From: Deltaproteobacteria bacterium
Lineage (GTDB): Bacteria > Desulfobacterota > Desulfobacteria > Desulfobacterales > UBA11574
NCBI GenBank assembly: GCA_019313505.1
Contig: JAFDBA010000053.1
Location: 1 to 15,664, forward strand
Reading direction: 5' to 3'
DNA: 15,664 nucleotides
The notes under the pieces are model-generated. The model saw nothing but the letters and a program-made list of their open reading frames with translations. It was not told where the DNA came from and ran no database searches. Shown here in pieces: positions 1 through 6,688 of the stretch. Made by a program: the position numbers and the translations under genes. Positions within the stretch are counted from its first letter, which is position 1; each line of letters opens with the position of its first letter.

Positions 1-606
1 GTGAATATCATCGCCCAGGCCGGCGACGGTAGTACGGCGGACATCGGCTTTCAGTGCATCAGCGGTATGTTTGAACGGGGTCATAACGTGCTTTATGTCT
101 GTTACGACAATGAAGCCTACATGAATACCGGAGTTCAGCGTTCCAGCTTTACCCCCTATGGCGCATGGACATCCACAACCCCCATGGGAAACCGGACCCG
201 TAAGAAAAACCTGCCGTTAATTGCAGCCGATCACGGCATTCCCTACGTAGCTACGGCCACGGTGGATGATTTTAGAGACCTGCAACGCAAGGTGAAAACA
301 GCACTCTCCATTGAGGGGCCTAAATATATTCATATCCTGGTTCCCTGTCCCTTGGGATGGGGACATTCCGGAGAACTCACCGTTGAGATTTGCCGGTTAG
401 CCAAGGATACCGGTTTGTTCCCCATATTTGAAATCATCGACGGTAAAGTGACCAATGTCAAAAAGATTCCGGTCAAAGTACCGGTGGAAGAGTATCTGAA
501 ACTGCAAGGCAGATTCAGATTTCTGTTTAAAAAGGGAGTGCCCACAGAGGAAGTGGCAGAGATTCAAAAAATTGCCAACCAAAACATAGAGAGGTTTAAT
601 TTATAA
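1..606 (+). CDS. porB: Pyruvate:ferredoxin oxidoreductase beta subunit (PorB), 5'-truncated by window edge
   Basis: This is the C-terminal two thirds of the thiamine-diphosphate-binding beta subunit of a 2-oxoacid:ferredoxin oxidoreductase, which interconverts pyruvate + CoA with acetyl-CoA + CO2 using ferredoxin in the cytoplasm. The TPP/Mg motif is visible as GDG at residues 8-10 of the visible part, followed about 30 residues later by CYDNEAYMNTGVQRSS and TPYGAWTSTTP, a signature of pyruvate-specific PorB rather than of the 2-oxoglutarate or indolepyruvate enzymes. The family is usually around 300 residues; only 201 are here, so about 100 N-terminal residues, including the cluster-binding cysteines, lie left of the window. 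The first codon is GTG but it falls inside the conserved strand before GDG, so it is not the true start. The stop codon shares one base with the next gene, which implies translational coupling. Confidence 0.9.
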   Translation: MNIIAQAGDGSTADIGFQCISGMFERGHNVLYVCYDNEAYMNTGVQRSSFTPYGAWTSTTPMGNRTRKKNLPLIAADHGIPYVATATVDDFRDLQRKVKTALSIEGPKYIHILVPCPLGWGHSGELTVEICRLAKDTGLFPIFEIIDGKVTNVKKIPVKVPVEEYLKLQGRFRFLFKKGVPTEEVAEIQKIANQNIERFNL

Positions 607-2258
607 TGGAAAAGCTGCCTTTAGCATTAGTCTATGATTTAAGCAAAGTTGTTCCTTACAAAACCGGGTCGTGGCGGACCCTCATGCCGGTTAATATCAT
701 GCAGACTCCGCCCTGTACCTACAGCTGCCCGTCTAGCAATGACATTCGTGGTTTTTTGAGGGTCCTTGCGGAAAAACAGGACTACGATGAAGCCTGGCAT
801 GTGTTGACCCGCACCAATCCTTTGCCGGCAACCTGCGGCCGGGTGTGTCCCCATCCCTGCGAGGCGGGGTGTAATCGCCGGGACTTTGATACACCTCTGG
901 CCATAAACAGCGCGGAACGCGCCGTGGGTGACTATGGTTTGGAGCATAATTTGAAGCATAAAAAACTAATTTCCAAAAGAAAAGAGAAGGTGGCGGTGGT
1001 GGGTTCCGGACCTGCCGGGCTTTCCTGTGCCTTTCACCTGGCCAAAAGAGGGTTTCAGGTGAAAATATTCGAAGGAAATAGTGAGCCCGGTGGTTGGATG
1101 CGCTATGGTATTCCGTCCTATCGTCTGCCCAATTACATTTTAAAGCAAGAGATCGATAAAATACTAGAGATAGGAATTGAACTGGAATGTAATGTCAAGG
1201 TTGGGGTCAATATTCCCATGGATCAATTGACCCGCGATTATAATGCCGTGTTTCTGGGTCTGGGTGCCCAGATCGGGACATCTATAAAGATTCCCGGTGA
1301 AGATGCCCAAAACGTTTTTACCGGTGTGGAATTTTTAAAACTGATCAACAGCGGTCAAATCGTGGAAATTGGCAAAGATGTCGTGGTTATCGGCGGGGGG
1401 AATACGGCCATGGACTGTGCCCGGGTGACAAAACGGCTGGGGGCCAATGTAAGTGTGTTTTATCGCCGCACCCGGGTGGAGATGCCTGCCATAACCGCCG
1501 AGATTGATGAGGCCATGGAAGAGCGCATCATGTTTCGTTATCATACCAATCCGGTGAAAATCATTACGGATGAGGATCGGGTGGTCGGTCTCTTGTGCGG
1601 GCAGATGGAGCTAAAGGAACCGGATGCCAGTGGTCGGGCCCGACCGGTTCCCATCGAGGGATCGGAATCGGTTTATCCGGCCGACACGGTGATCATGGCA
1701 ACGGGTCAGGCAGTCGATTATGCCGGCGTCGAAATTCAAAAGCGAGACGATCAATGGATTTCTACCAACGAAGACCTGATGACCAGCATGGATGGCGTTT
1801 TTGCCGGCGGTGATGCGGTTCTTGGCCTGGAAACCGTTACCACTGCCATCGGTCAGGGCATGCGAGCGGCTTCCGCTATTGAAGACTACATTGAAGGAAA
1901 TGTGGAAAGCCGGCTGTCACAGCCGCCGGTGATCTACTCAAAGGATCTTAATACTTACTATTATGCGCAAAAAAAGCGATTCAGCAAAGAAGCCGTCTCA
2001 ATCCATACGCGGCTCAAGAGTTTCAAAGAGATTTATCCGTCTTTTGATCCCAAGGATATTATCAAGGAAGCTGAGCGCTGCTTGAGTTGCGGTCTTTGTT
2101 TCGATTGCGGCAATTGCTATATGTACTGTCCGGACAATGCCGTTAAGATATCGTCATCAACCGGCAGATACGAATTTGACCTCGATTTTTGCAAGGGATG
2201 CGGTCTGTGTGCCAAAGAATGTCCCTGCCATTATATTCAGATGACACTTGAAAAGTGA
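606..2258 (+). CDS. GltD/NfnB-like FAD-NAD(P) oxidoreductase fused to a PorD-like dicluster ferredoxin domain
   Basis: A 550-residue flavoprotein that probably serves as the electron-transfer subunit of the pyruvate oxidoreductase encoded just upstream. Domains in order: an N-terminal iron-sulfur domain with cysteines 37, 41, 77, 81, 85 and 89; an FAD Rossmann motif GSGPAG at 133-138; an NAD(P) Rossmann motif GGGNTA at 263-268; the second FAD contact GGD at 401-403; and a C-terminal ferredoxin domain with cysteines 492, 495, 498, 501, 504 and 508, then 529, 532, 535 and 539. The first ferredoxin motif carries more cysteines than a standard CxxCxxCxxxC. The first three parts match the small subunit of glutamate synthase and NfnB; the tail matches the delta subunit of four-subunit POR. 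The ATG overlaps the porB stop (TAATG). An NAD(P)H-linked role for the complex is inference. Whether separate porC, porD and porA genes lie upstream cannot be seen. Confidence 0.85.
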   Translation: MEKLPLALVYDLSKVVPYKTGSWRTLMPVNIMQTPPCTYSCPSSNDIRGFLRVLAEKQDYDEAWHVLTRTNPLPATCGRVCPHPCEAGCNRRDFDTPLAINSAERAVGDYGLEHNLKHKKLISKRKEKVAVVGSGPAGLSCAFHLAKRGFQVKIFEGNSEPGGWMRYGIPSYRLPNYILKQEIDKILEIGIELECNVKVGVNIPMDQLTRDYNAVFLGLGAQIGTSIKIPGEDAQNVFTGVEFLKLINSGQIVEIGKDVVVIGGGNTAMDCARVTKRLGANVSVFYRRTRVEMPAITAEIDEAMEERIMFRYHTNPVKIITDEDRVVGLLCGQMELKEPDASGRARPVPIEGSESVYPADTVIMATGQAVDYAGVEIQKRDDQWISTNEDLMTSMDGVFAGGDAVLGLETVTTAIGQGMRAASAIEDYIEGNVESRLSQPPVIYSKDLNTYYYAQKKRFSKEAVSIHTRLKSFKEIYPSFDPKDIIKEAERCLSCGLCFDCGNCYMYCPDNAVKISSSTGRYEFDLDFCKGCGLCAKECPCHYIQMTLEK

Positions 2259-2335
2259 CGCCGTAATCAATTTTAACCTAAATCTTAAAACCCAACCCGG
2301 TCAAGCTGGAACCAAAAAAGATCAGTTTTATTTTT

Positions 2336-2404
2336 ACCACGAAGATCACGAAGAAAGAGAAGAATAAAATATATAATCTTCGTGCTCTTCGTGTACTTCG
2401 TGGT
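2336..2404. repeat. Imperfect inverted repeat built from CACGAAG units
   Basis: Two 27-base arms (2336-2362 and 2378-2404) around a 15-base AT loop. The left arm begins ACCACGAAG and the right arm ends CTTCGTGGT; inside, each arm repeats the unit CACGAAG (or a close variant) two or three times, so the element is both internally repeated and palindromic. Short extragenic palindromes of this CACGAAG kind occur in many copies in various bacterial genomes (recollection, not checked). There is no T tract, so it is not a classic terminator, although the hairpin could protect the 3' end of the por transcript. Confidence 0.6.
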
Positions 2405-2586
2405 GTGATCAAACTTTTTTTGTGCGAACTCTTACCGCAATATTCACTTCTTCTTTTGAAAATAAAAGAAAACCGCTAATTTCGTAAGATTTACATGAAA
2501 ACCTTTCGTTGTTCAAAACTCGATATTTTTATTTATCTGCTTATAATACTTAGTAAAATCTAAATTTAAAAATGCATGTATTTTAG

Positions 2587-2607
2587 GATGGTTAGCAACT
2601 AACCATC
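2587..2607. promoter_or_regulatory. Perfect 9-bp palindrome, possible MarR/SlyA-type operator
   Basis: GATGGTTAG and CTAACCATC are exact inverted copies separated by CAA. The core TTAGCAACTAA is close to the SlyA-type site TTAGCAAGCTAA, one base shorter. It lies about 140 bp upstream of the predicted fumarase promoter, rather far for a simple repressor site, and there is no T tract to make it a terminator. That it is an operator is inference. Confidence 0.3.
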
Positions 2608-2743
2608 AATAATTGTCTATTAAATCAGAAAGATACTTTATTGTTCATAACTTTCTGATAACTCCTGCCCAAACCGTTTTTATCCGGTTTGACACAAAAG
2701 GTAGATCAGTTTCCCCAACACCAAAATATCCTGGTTAAACTCC

Positions 2744-2772
2744 TTGACAGCTATAAAACATCACTCTAAATA
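2744..2772 (+). promoter_or_regulatory. Sigma-70 promoter for the fumarase operon
   Basis: A perfect -35 box TTGACA (2744-2749) is followed after 17 bp by TAAATA (2767-2772), a moderate -10 box. The spacing is ideal and the site lies about 90 bp upstream of the fumarase start. The leader then contains a small CCTGG/CCAGG hairpin (2785-2803) and a strong Shine-Dalgarno AAGGAG (2848-2853). Confidence 0.55.
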
Positions 2773-2861
2773 TATGTAAAGAACCCTGGTCCAGAGGGCC
2801 AGGCTTCTCAGAGCAAAGTAAAATATTACCCGTCTGAACCGTTACAAAAGGAGATTATCAA

Positions 2862-4439
2862 ATGGTTGATTTTGCGTATCAGGAAATGTTCCCTCTCAAG
2901 GATGATATAACCGAGTATCGTAGAATAACTGATGAGTACGTTTCCTTACAGTCTTTTGAAGGTACCGAGATTATAAAGATCGCCCCAGAGGGCCTTACCC
3001 TTCTGGCCGAACAGGCTTTTAAGGAAGTATCACACATGTTGAGACCATCCCACCTGGAACTCCTGGCAAAGATTCTGGATGATCCCGAAAGTTCCGACAA
3101 CGACCGGTACGTTGCCATTGAAATGCTTAAAAATGCGGTTATTTCTGCAGAAGGCGTTTTCCCCATGTGCCAGGACACCGGGACCGCCATTGTAATGGGT
3201 AAAAAGGGTCAGCAGGTATGGACCGGCTTTTGTGATGAAGAAGCCCTTTCAAAAGGTATTTTCAATGCCTATACAACCAACAACCTGCGGTACTCCCAGA
3301 ACGCCCCCTTAAGCATGTTTGATGAAGTCAATACAGGCTGTAATCTTCCTGCCCAGATTGAGCTTCTCTTTATCGCAAAAGGCGGCGGATCTGCAAATAA
3401 AACTTATCTTTACCAAGAAACCAAAGCCACATTAACTCCCGAAAAACTGGTATCTTTTATGAAAAGCAAAATGAAAACCCTCGGTACAGCCGCCTGTCCG
3501 CCCTATCATCTTGCATTTGTTATTGGGGGAACTTCTGCTGAATTTAATTTGAAAACAGTCAAATTAGCCTCCGCAGGATACCTCGACAATCTTCCCACAA
3601 CCGGAAACCAATCCGGGCATGGATTCAGGGATATCAAACTTGAGGCTGAACTACTCAAGATATCACAAAAGACAGGCATCGGCGCCCAGTTCGGAGGAAA
3701 ATATTTTTGTTTGGACACCCGGATTATCCGACTCCCAAGGCACGGCGCATCCTGCCCCATCGGCTTGGGTGTGAGTTGCAGCGCAGACCGTAATATAAAG
3801 GCAAAAATTACAAAGAAGGGAATCTTTATAGAACGCCTTGAGACCGACCCGGCCAGATACCTTCCGGAGTACGGTGCATCTGATACGGTAGCCGTCACTA
3901 TCGATTTGAATCGTCCCATGGATGAAATCAGGGCCGAATTGAGCAAATATCCGGTTGCAACCCGTTTGCTGTTGAGAGGAAAAATCGTGGTGGCAAGAGA
4001 CATCGCTCACGCCAAACTTAAAGAGTGTTTTGACAGCGGCCAGGGACTTCCGCGCTATTTCAAGGACCACATCGTATATTATGCGGGTCCGGCCAAAACC
4101 CCTGAAGGATATCCTTCAGGATCTTTCGGCCCGACAACCGCCGGACGAATGGACCCATATGTACCCATTTTCCAGGAGCACGGCGCTTCCATGGTAATGT
4201 TGGCAAAAGGAAATCGTTCAAAAAAAGTTACTCAGTCTTGTAAAAAGTTCGGGGGATTTTATCTAGGTTCCATCGGCGGCCCTGCAGCCCGGCTCGGCAA
4301 AGAATGTATAACTAACATTGAAACGTTAGAGTATCCCGAACTCGGAATGGAAGCCATCTTTTTGATAACCGTTAAAGATTTCCCCGCGTTTATTATTGTT
4401 GACGACAAGGGTAACGACTTTTTTGAAAATCTTTTATGA
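2862..4439 (+). CDS. fumA: Fumarate hydratase class I, single-chain iron-sulfur type
   Basis: A 525-residue fumarase that reversibly hydrates fumarate to L-malate in the cytosol, the step shared by the oxidative and reductive TCA cycles and by propionate oxidation. The chain matches the E. coli FumA/FumB architecture end to end (548 residues there): an alpha-type N-terminal domain and a beta-type C-terminal domain fused in one polypeptide. The three expected [4Fe-4S] ligands are Cys103 (MCQDTG), Cys212 (GTAACPPYH) and Cys306 (GVSCSADRN). Other signatures are RLPRHGASCPIG, the beta-domain AGPAKTPEGY and GPTTAGRMD, and the C-terminal VDDKGNDFF. The start is fixed by AAGGAG eight bases upstream. 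The oxygen-sensitive cluster suits an anaerobe. The stop overlaps the next gene by 4 bp (ATGA). Fumarase is far more likely than tartrate dehydratase because of the fused full-length chain. Confidence 0.95.
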   Translation: MVDFAYQEMFPLKDDITEYRRITDEYVSLQSFEGTEIIKIAPEGLTLLAEQAFKEVSHMLRPSHLELLAKILDDPESSDNDRYVAIEMLKNAVISAEGVFPMCQDTGTAIVMGKKGQQVWTGFCDEEALSKGIFNAYTTNNLRYSQNAPLSMFDEVNTGCNLPAQIELLFIAKGGGSANKTYLYQETKATLTPEKLVSFMKSKMKTLGTAACPPYHLAFVIGGTSAEFNLKTVKLASAGYLDNLPTTGNQSGHGFRDIKLEAELLKISQKTGIGAQFGGKYFCLDTRIIRLPRHGASCPIGLGVSCSADRNIKAKITKKGIFIERLETDPARYLPEYGASDTVAVTIDLNRPMDEIRAELSKYPVATRLLLRGKIVVARDIAHAKLKECFDSGQGLPRYFKDHIVYYAGPAKTPEGYPSGSFGPTTAGRMDPYVPIFQEHGASMVMLAKGNRSKKVTQSCKKFGGFYLGSIGGPAARLGKECITNIETLEYPELGMEAIFLITVKDFPAFIIVDDKGNDFFENLL

Positions 4440-5098
4440 GCAAAGTAATTACAAAATGTATTCGCTGCGGCACCTGCTGCAAAAAAGGTGGTCCGTCTTT
4501 TCACCTTGAAGACAAGATGCTGATTGAAAAAGGGATAATTTTATCAAAATATCTTTATACCATCAGAGAAGATGAACTTTGCTATGACAATGTCAAAGAA
4601 TCCATTTTGCCGGCAGCTTCAGATATCATCAAAATAAAAGGTCAAAAAGATTCGATAACCTGTATTTTTTTTAATGAAAAAGAAAATGAATGCACGATTT
4701 ATGGCAACAGACCTCTTGAATGCAAGGCTCTTAAATGCTGGGATACACGGAAAATTGAAAGTATTTACTCTAAAAACAGGTTGACACGAAAAGATCTTCT
4801 TTCAACAATTGAAGGGCTGTGGGACCTAATTGAGGATCACCAGAAGCGATGCTCATATGAAACGCTAAAACTTTTTATAGATGCTCTGGACAAAAACAAA
4901 AAGGATGAAGTGCTTAACGGTATTCTCGATATCATCAAATACGATGCCCAAACCAGAAAACTGGTTGTGCAAAAGGGAGGCCTTGATCCTGAAATAACCG
5001 ATTTTATTTTCGGCAGGCCGATTACGGAAACCATCAGAATTTACGGCTTTAAAATCATAAAGCAAAACGATCATTATGGTTTGATTCCGATTGCTTAA
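4436..5098 (+). CDS. YkgJ-family CxxCxxCC protein, probable metal-binding protein
   Basis: A 220-residue soluble protein starting with the family signature CIRCGTCC (Cys8, 11, 14, 15) and followed by the second conserved block with Cys76, Cys86, IYGNRPLEC (Cys96) and Cys101. This arrangement defines the YkgJ/Fli(B) type zinc- or iron-chelating family (Pfam CxxCxxCC), whose biochemical role is poorly known. The C-terminal half is helical and charged with no recognised motif, longer than the minimal domain. No signal peptide or membrane segment is present. The ATG lies inside the stop of the fumarase gene (ATGA), so the two are translated together. This pairing suggests a link to the iron-sulfur fumarase, such as cluster maturation or protection, but that is inference from position only. 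A terminator is not obvious downstream. Confidence 0.8.
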   Translation: MSKVITKCIRCGTCCKKGGPSFHLEDKMLIEKGIILSKYLYTIREDELCYDNVKESILPAASDIIKIKGQKDSITCIFFNEKENECTIYGNRPLECKALKCWDTRKIESIYSKNRLTRKDLLSTIEGLWDLIEDHQKRCSYETLKLFIDALDKNKKDEVLNGILDIIKYDAQTRKLVVQKGGLDPEITDFIFGRPITETIRIYGFKIIKQNDHYGLIPIA

Positions 5099-5154
5099 TA
5101 AATTTCCTTTCAATTTTATTAAAGTTTTCACTACAACTTACCGATATATAAAAA

Positions 5155-5255
5155 AGATTAGATAAAGGCAAACTACTCGAAAGAGTGGGACGCAAAGCCA
5201 CTGGCCTAAATCCCAGTATTCAGAGGATACGGCAGCAGGGTTGCCTGACTGATTT
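5155..5255 (+). promoter_or_regulatory. Cyclic di-GMP-I (GEMM-I) riboswitch aptamer
   Basis: The sequence follows the GEMM-I consensus closely: GGCAAAC (5167-5173), a stem ACTC/GAGT capped by a GAAA tetraloop (5175-5186), then GGGACGCAAAGCC, GGCCTAAA, a second arm with GGATACGG acting as tetraloop receptor, and AGCAGGGTTGCC. The outer helix P1 is formed by AGATTAG (5155-5161) and CTGATTT (5249-5255) with two G-U pairs. The ligand is the second messenger c-di-GMP. The aptamer ends about 160 bases before the start of the flagellar rod-like gene on the same strand, which is its likely target. Whether binding turns expression on or off cannot be read with certainty. Confidence 0.93.
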
Positions 5256-5353
5256 ACACCATTCCCTTTGTATATCAAAAACAACTCTGCATTTTGGCAT
5301 GCCTCTGTAACTTTATCATATTTGGCATTTTTAAAATCTTTTTTATTTTTTTC

Positions 5354-5396
5354 GAGCCGCAGGCCATAGGAGCAAAAAACTCGGCTTTTCCGGCTC
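5354..5396 (+). promoter_or_regulatory. Competing hairpin, possible expression platform of the riboswitch
   Basis: GAGCCG (5354-5359) can pair with either of two downstream partners: CGGCT (5382-5386), which runs into TTTT and would resemble a weak terminator, or CGGCTC (5391-5396), which ends five bases before the Shine-Dalgarno GGAGG (5402-5406). Mutually exclusive pairing just upstream of the ribosome site is what an expression platform looks like. A second weak candidate is ATGCC (5299-5303) with GGCAT (5324-5328) followed by a T-rich run. Function is inferred. Confidence 0.4.
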
Positions 5397-5414
5397 AAAA
5401 CGGAGGTAAATATC

Positions 5415-5768
5415 ATGATTTCTTCAGTTAGAAGCACGTTATCCGCATTAAACGCCTTTGATAAAAAAATGGATGTAATCGCCAACAATGTGGCAAATGT
5501 GGAAACAGAGGAGTTTAAAAAGAGCAGAGCGACATTGGTTGAAGGTCCCGAAAGTAATGTCAAAGTGGAGATCACGCAGCCAGAAGATCCAGGCCCCACT
5601 GTTGTTGAAGTAAAAGATGGTCAAATTGAGGAAACAGAAATGTCCAATGTGGATCTGACAGAAGAAATTCCCCAATCCATAGTCGCACAAAGGGGTTATG
5701 AAGCGAATCTAACAATGATAAGGACCCAGGACGAAATGCTAAATTCTATCCTGGACATAGTCGGTTAA
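5415..5768 (+). CDS. Small flagellar basal-body rod-like protein (FlgC/FlgG-type ends)
   Basis: A 117-residue protein with both ends of the rod/hook protein family: the N-terminal rod motif around residues 1-40 (SALNAFDKKMDVIANNVANV, then FKKSRA) and the C-terminal motif NVDLTEEIPQSIVAQRGYEANLTMIRTQDEML. The two helical ends of real rod proteins form a coiled coil in the basal body. FlgC proteins are usually 130-150 residues and have a longer middle; here the middle is a short acidic segment (about residues 45-75) and the usual FlgC features are not evident. No other flagellar gene lies nearby, which is unusual since flgB, flgC and fliE normally cluster. GGAGG at 5402-5406 supports the start. 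The c-di-GMP riboswitch upstream implies control by the motility/biofilm messenger. It may be a rod homologue with a non-standard role. Confidence 0.8.
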   Translation: MISSVRSTLSALNAFDKKMDVIANNVANVETEEFKKSRATLVEGPESNVKVEITQPEDPGPTVVEVKDGQIEETEMSNVDLTEEIPQSIVAQRGYEANLTMIRTQDEMLNSILDIVG

Positions 5769-5869
5769 CCTGATCAAACAACCGCAAATTAGTTCTTTTA
5801 ATCAAGTTTTACACCATATTGCGAAGATGATGCCGAATCATAGCCTTTTTTTCTATCTTTATCTATGCT

Positions 5870-5918
5870 TGACGGCTTCGTAAAAAGTCCAACTTCTGCG
5901 TTGTGCTGCATTTCGTAA
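5870..5918. repeat. Possible dispersed extragenic repeat fragment
   Basis: The stretch starting GACGGCTTCGTAAAAAGTCC and running through CTGCGTTGTGCTGCATTTCG resembles intergenic sequences that I recall recurring in Desulfobacterales genomes, often near mobile-element ends. There is only one copy in the window, so repetition cannot be shown here. It abuts the stop codon of the minus-strand gene that follows. Confidence 0.3.
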
Positions 5919-6266
5919 TCATTCATTATCCTTGGCAAGAATGGATAGATCGTCAAAAATCACTTCAGAAAATGAATCTGAGTTGTCTTTGAACAATTCG
6001 ATCACTCTTTCTCCAATAACTTCCACACAGGAACGAATCGGGAAAAATTCATCGGATCGAAGCTCTGAAATCAAAGCCTCCTTTCCTTTGCTAATAGCTG
6101 CACGAATTATATCACCGTCGTAGGTCACCTTGTGAATAAATAAATATTTTTCACTGGTTGGCTCGAAATATTCACGTTTTCGTGATTTCTGCCCAAGTAC
6201 GGCAAATTCTTCGATTAAAAGGCGATTTGCCTCACCATCCATTGATATGTCATATCTTTGAAGCAT
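5919..6266 (-). CDS. Hypothetical protein, about 115 residues
   Basis: A small acidic, soluble protein with no signal peptide, membrane segment or family motif that I recognise. It is rich in Glu, Ile and Ser with evenly spread hydrophobic residues, as expected for a real folded domain. An ATG exists at 6278, but the chosen start is the ATG at 6266 because GGAG (6273-6276 on the minus strand) sits six bases upstream of it and lies inside the four extra codons of the longer version. The gene stands alone on the minus strand, convergent with the rod-like gene. A long imperfect hairpin lies directly upstream. Function is unknown. Confidence 0.6.
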   Translation of the reverse strand: MLQRYDISMDGEANRLLIEEFAVLGQKSRKREYFEPTSEKYLFIHKVTYDGDIIRAAISKGKEALISELRSDEFFPIRSCVEVIGERVIELFKDNSDSFSEVIFDDLSILAKDNE

Positions 6267-6286
6267 GATATTCTCCATGAATCGAC

Positions 6287-6342
6287 AAAGCCATTTTTAT
6301 ACATTTTCGTTTAGTTGCTTGGAAACGAAAAAAATGGCCTTT
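6287..6342. repeat. Imperfect inverted repeat upstream of the minus-strand hypothetical gene
   Basis: Left arm AAAG-CCATTTTT...TTCGTTT (6287-6312) pairs with right arm GAAACGAAAAAAATGGCCTTT (6322-6342), with a small bulge on the left, a one-base offset and a 9-base loop. On the minus strand it would lie just in front of the gene at 6266, and on the plus strand it could end transcription coming from the left. Either use is inference. Confidence 0.45.
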
Positions 6343-6391
6343 CCAGTAAGGGGGATGAACGTCAAGTGTATGCGACCTGACGTTGATTAAA

Positions 6392-6517
6392 CTAATCCGA
6401 ATCCTCTTCGGGTTTTATAGTCTTTTTATCCAGTTTGTTTTGTCTTTTTTGTTCTTTCTTTTTTTTCCTTGCCAATTCTTTCTGACGTTTATTAAATGAA
6501 TAGTTTGATCTTGCCAA
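6392..6517 (-). CDS. Small basic protein of the SNYSFNKRQKELA type, 41 residues, TTG start
   Basis: Read on the minus strand, a 41-codon frame starts at TTG with a strong Shine-Dalgarno GGAGG (6525-6529) seven bases upstream and ends at TAG. The product begins MARSNYSFNKRQKELARKKK, continues with more Lys/Arg/Gln, and ends in an acidic tail (PEEDSD). Short proteins with this opening are widespread hypothetical proteins in Proteobacteria; I know no function. The Lys/Arg-rich helix suggests nucleic-acid or ribosome binding, but that is inference. It lies downstream of the cold-shock remnant in the same direction, separated by a terminator. The TTG start and small size make it easy to miss. Confidence 0.75.
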   Translation of the reverse strand: MARSNYSFNKRQKELARKKKKEQKRQNKLDKKTIKPEEDSD

Positions 6518-6632
6518 TTTTTTACCTCCCTGGCTGTTATTTCTTATAATGACAAAATGAGAAGATTTTTTGCTAGAACTTTTTCCGGTTTAAGATCTGA
6601 TGATAGCGAATCGAACAGGTATAGGTTAAAAT

Positions 6633-6673
6633 AAAAGGGCATTCCACTACTATCGGTAGGAGCGCCCTTTTTT
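6633..6673. terminator. Bidirectional intrinsic terminator
   Basis: AAAAGGGC (6633-6640) pairs exactly with GCCCTTTT (6664-6671), with an inner CTAC/GTAG stem, giving a stable hairpin followed by T runs on the plus strand (TTTTTT) and by TTTTATTTT on the minus strand. It lies 16 bases past the stop of the cold-shock remnant, whose transcript it would end. Confidence 0.8.
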
Positions 6674-6688
6674 GTCAGAGACAGGAAG

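Larger units (their letters stand above)
2259..2861. other. Intergenic region between por and fumarase operons
   Basis: About 600 bp of AT-rich sequence with no credible coding region on either strand. It holds a long imperfect inverted repeat, a 9-bp palindrome, a weak AAACCG/CGGTTT inverted repeat (2671-2690), the fumarase promoter, and a small GC-rich hairpin in the fumarase leader (2785-2803). These items are listed separately where they can be supported. No poly-T intrinsic terminator was found directly behind the flavoprotein gene. Confidence 0.6.

Noticed and set aside
1..3. GTG at the left edge as the start of porB
   Set aside because: It lies inside the conserved strand just before the GDG motif; about 100 family residues are missing upstream.
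3506..4003. 165-codon open frame on the minus strand inside the fumarase gene
   Set aside because: It is antisense to a fully conserved gene, has no family features and no ribosome site.
5138..5599. 153-codon open frame on the minus strand across the riboswitch and rod gene
   Set aside because: It is antisense to the riboswitch aptamer and to a conserved rod-family sequence; the predicted protein shows no domain.
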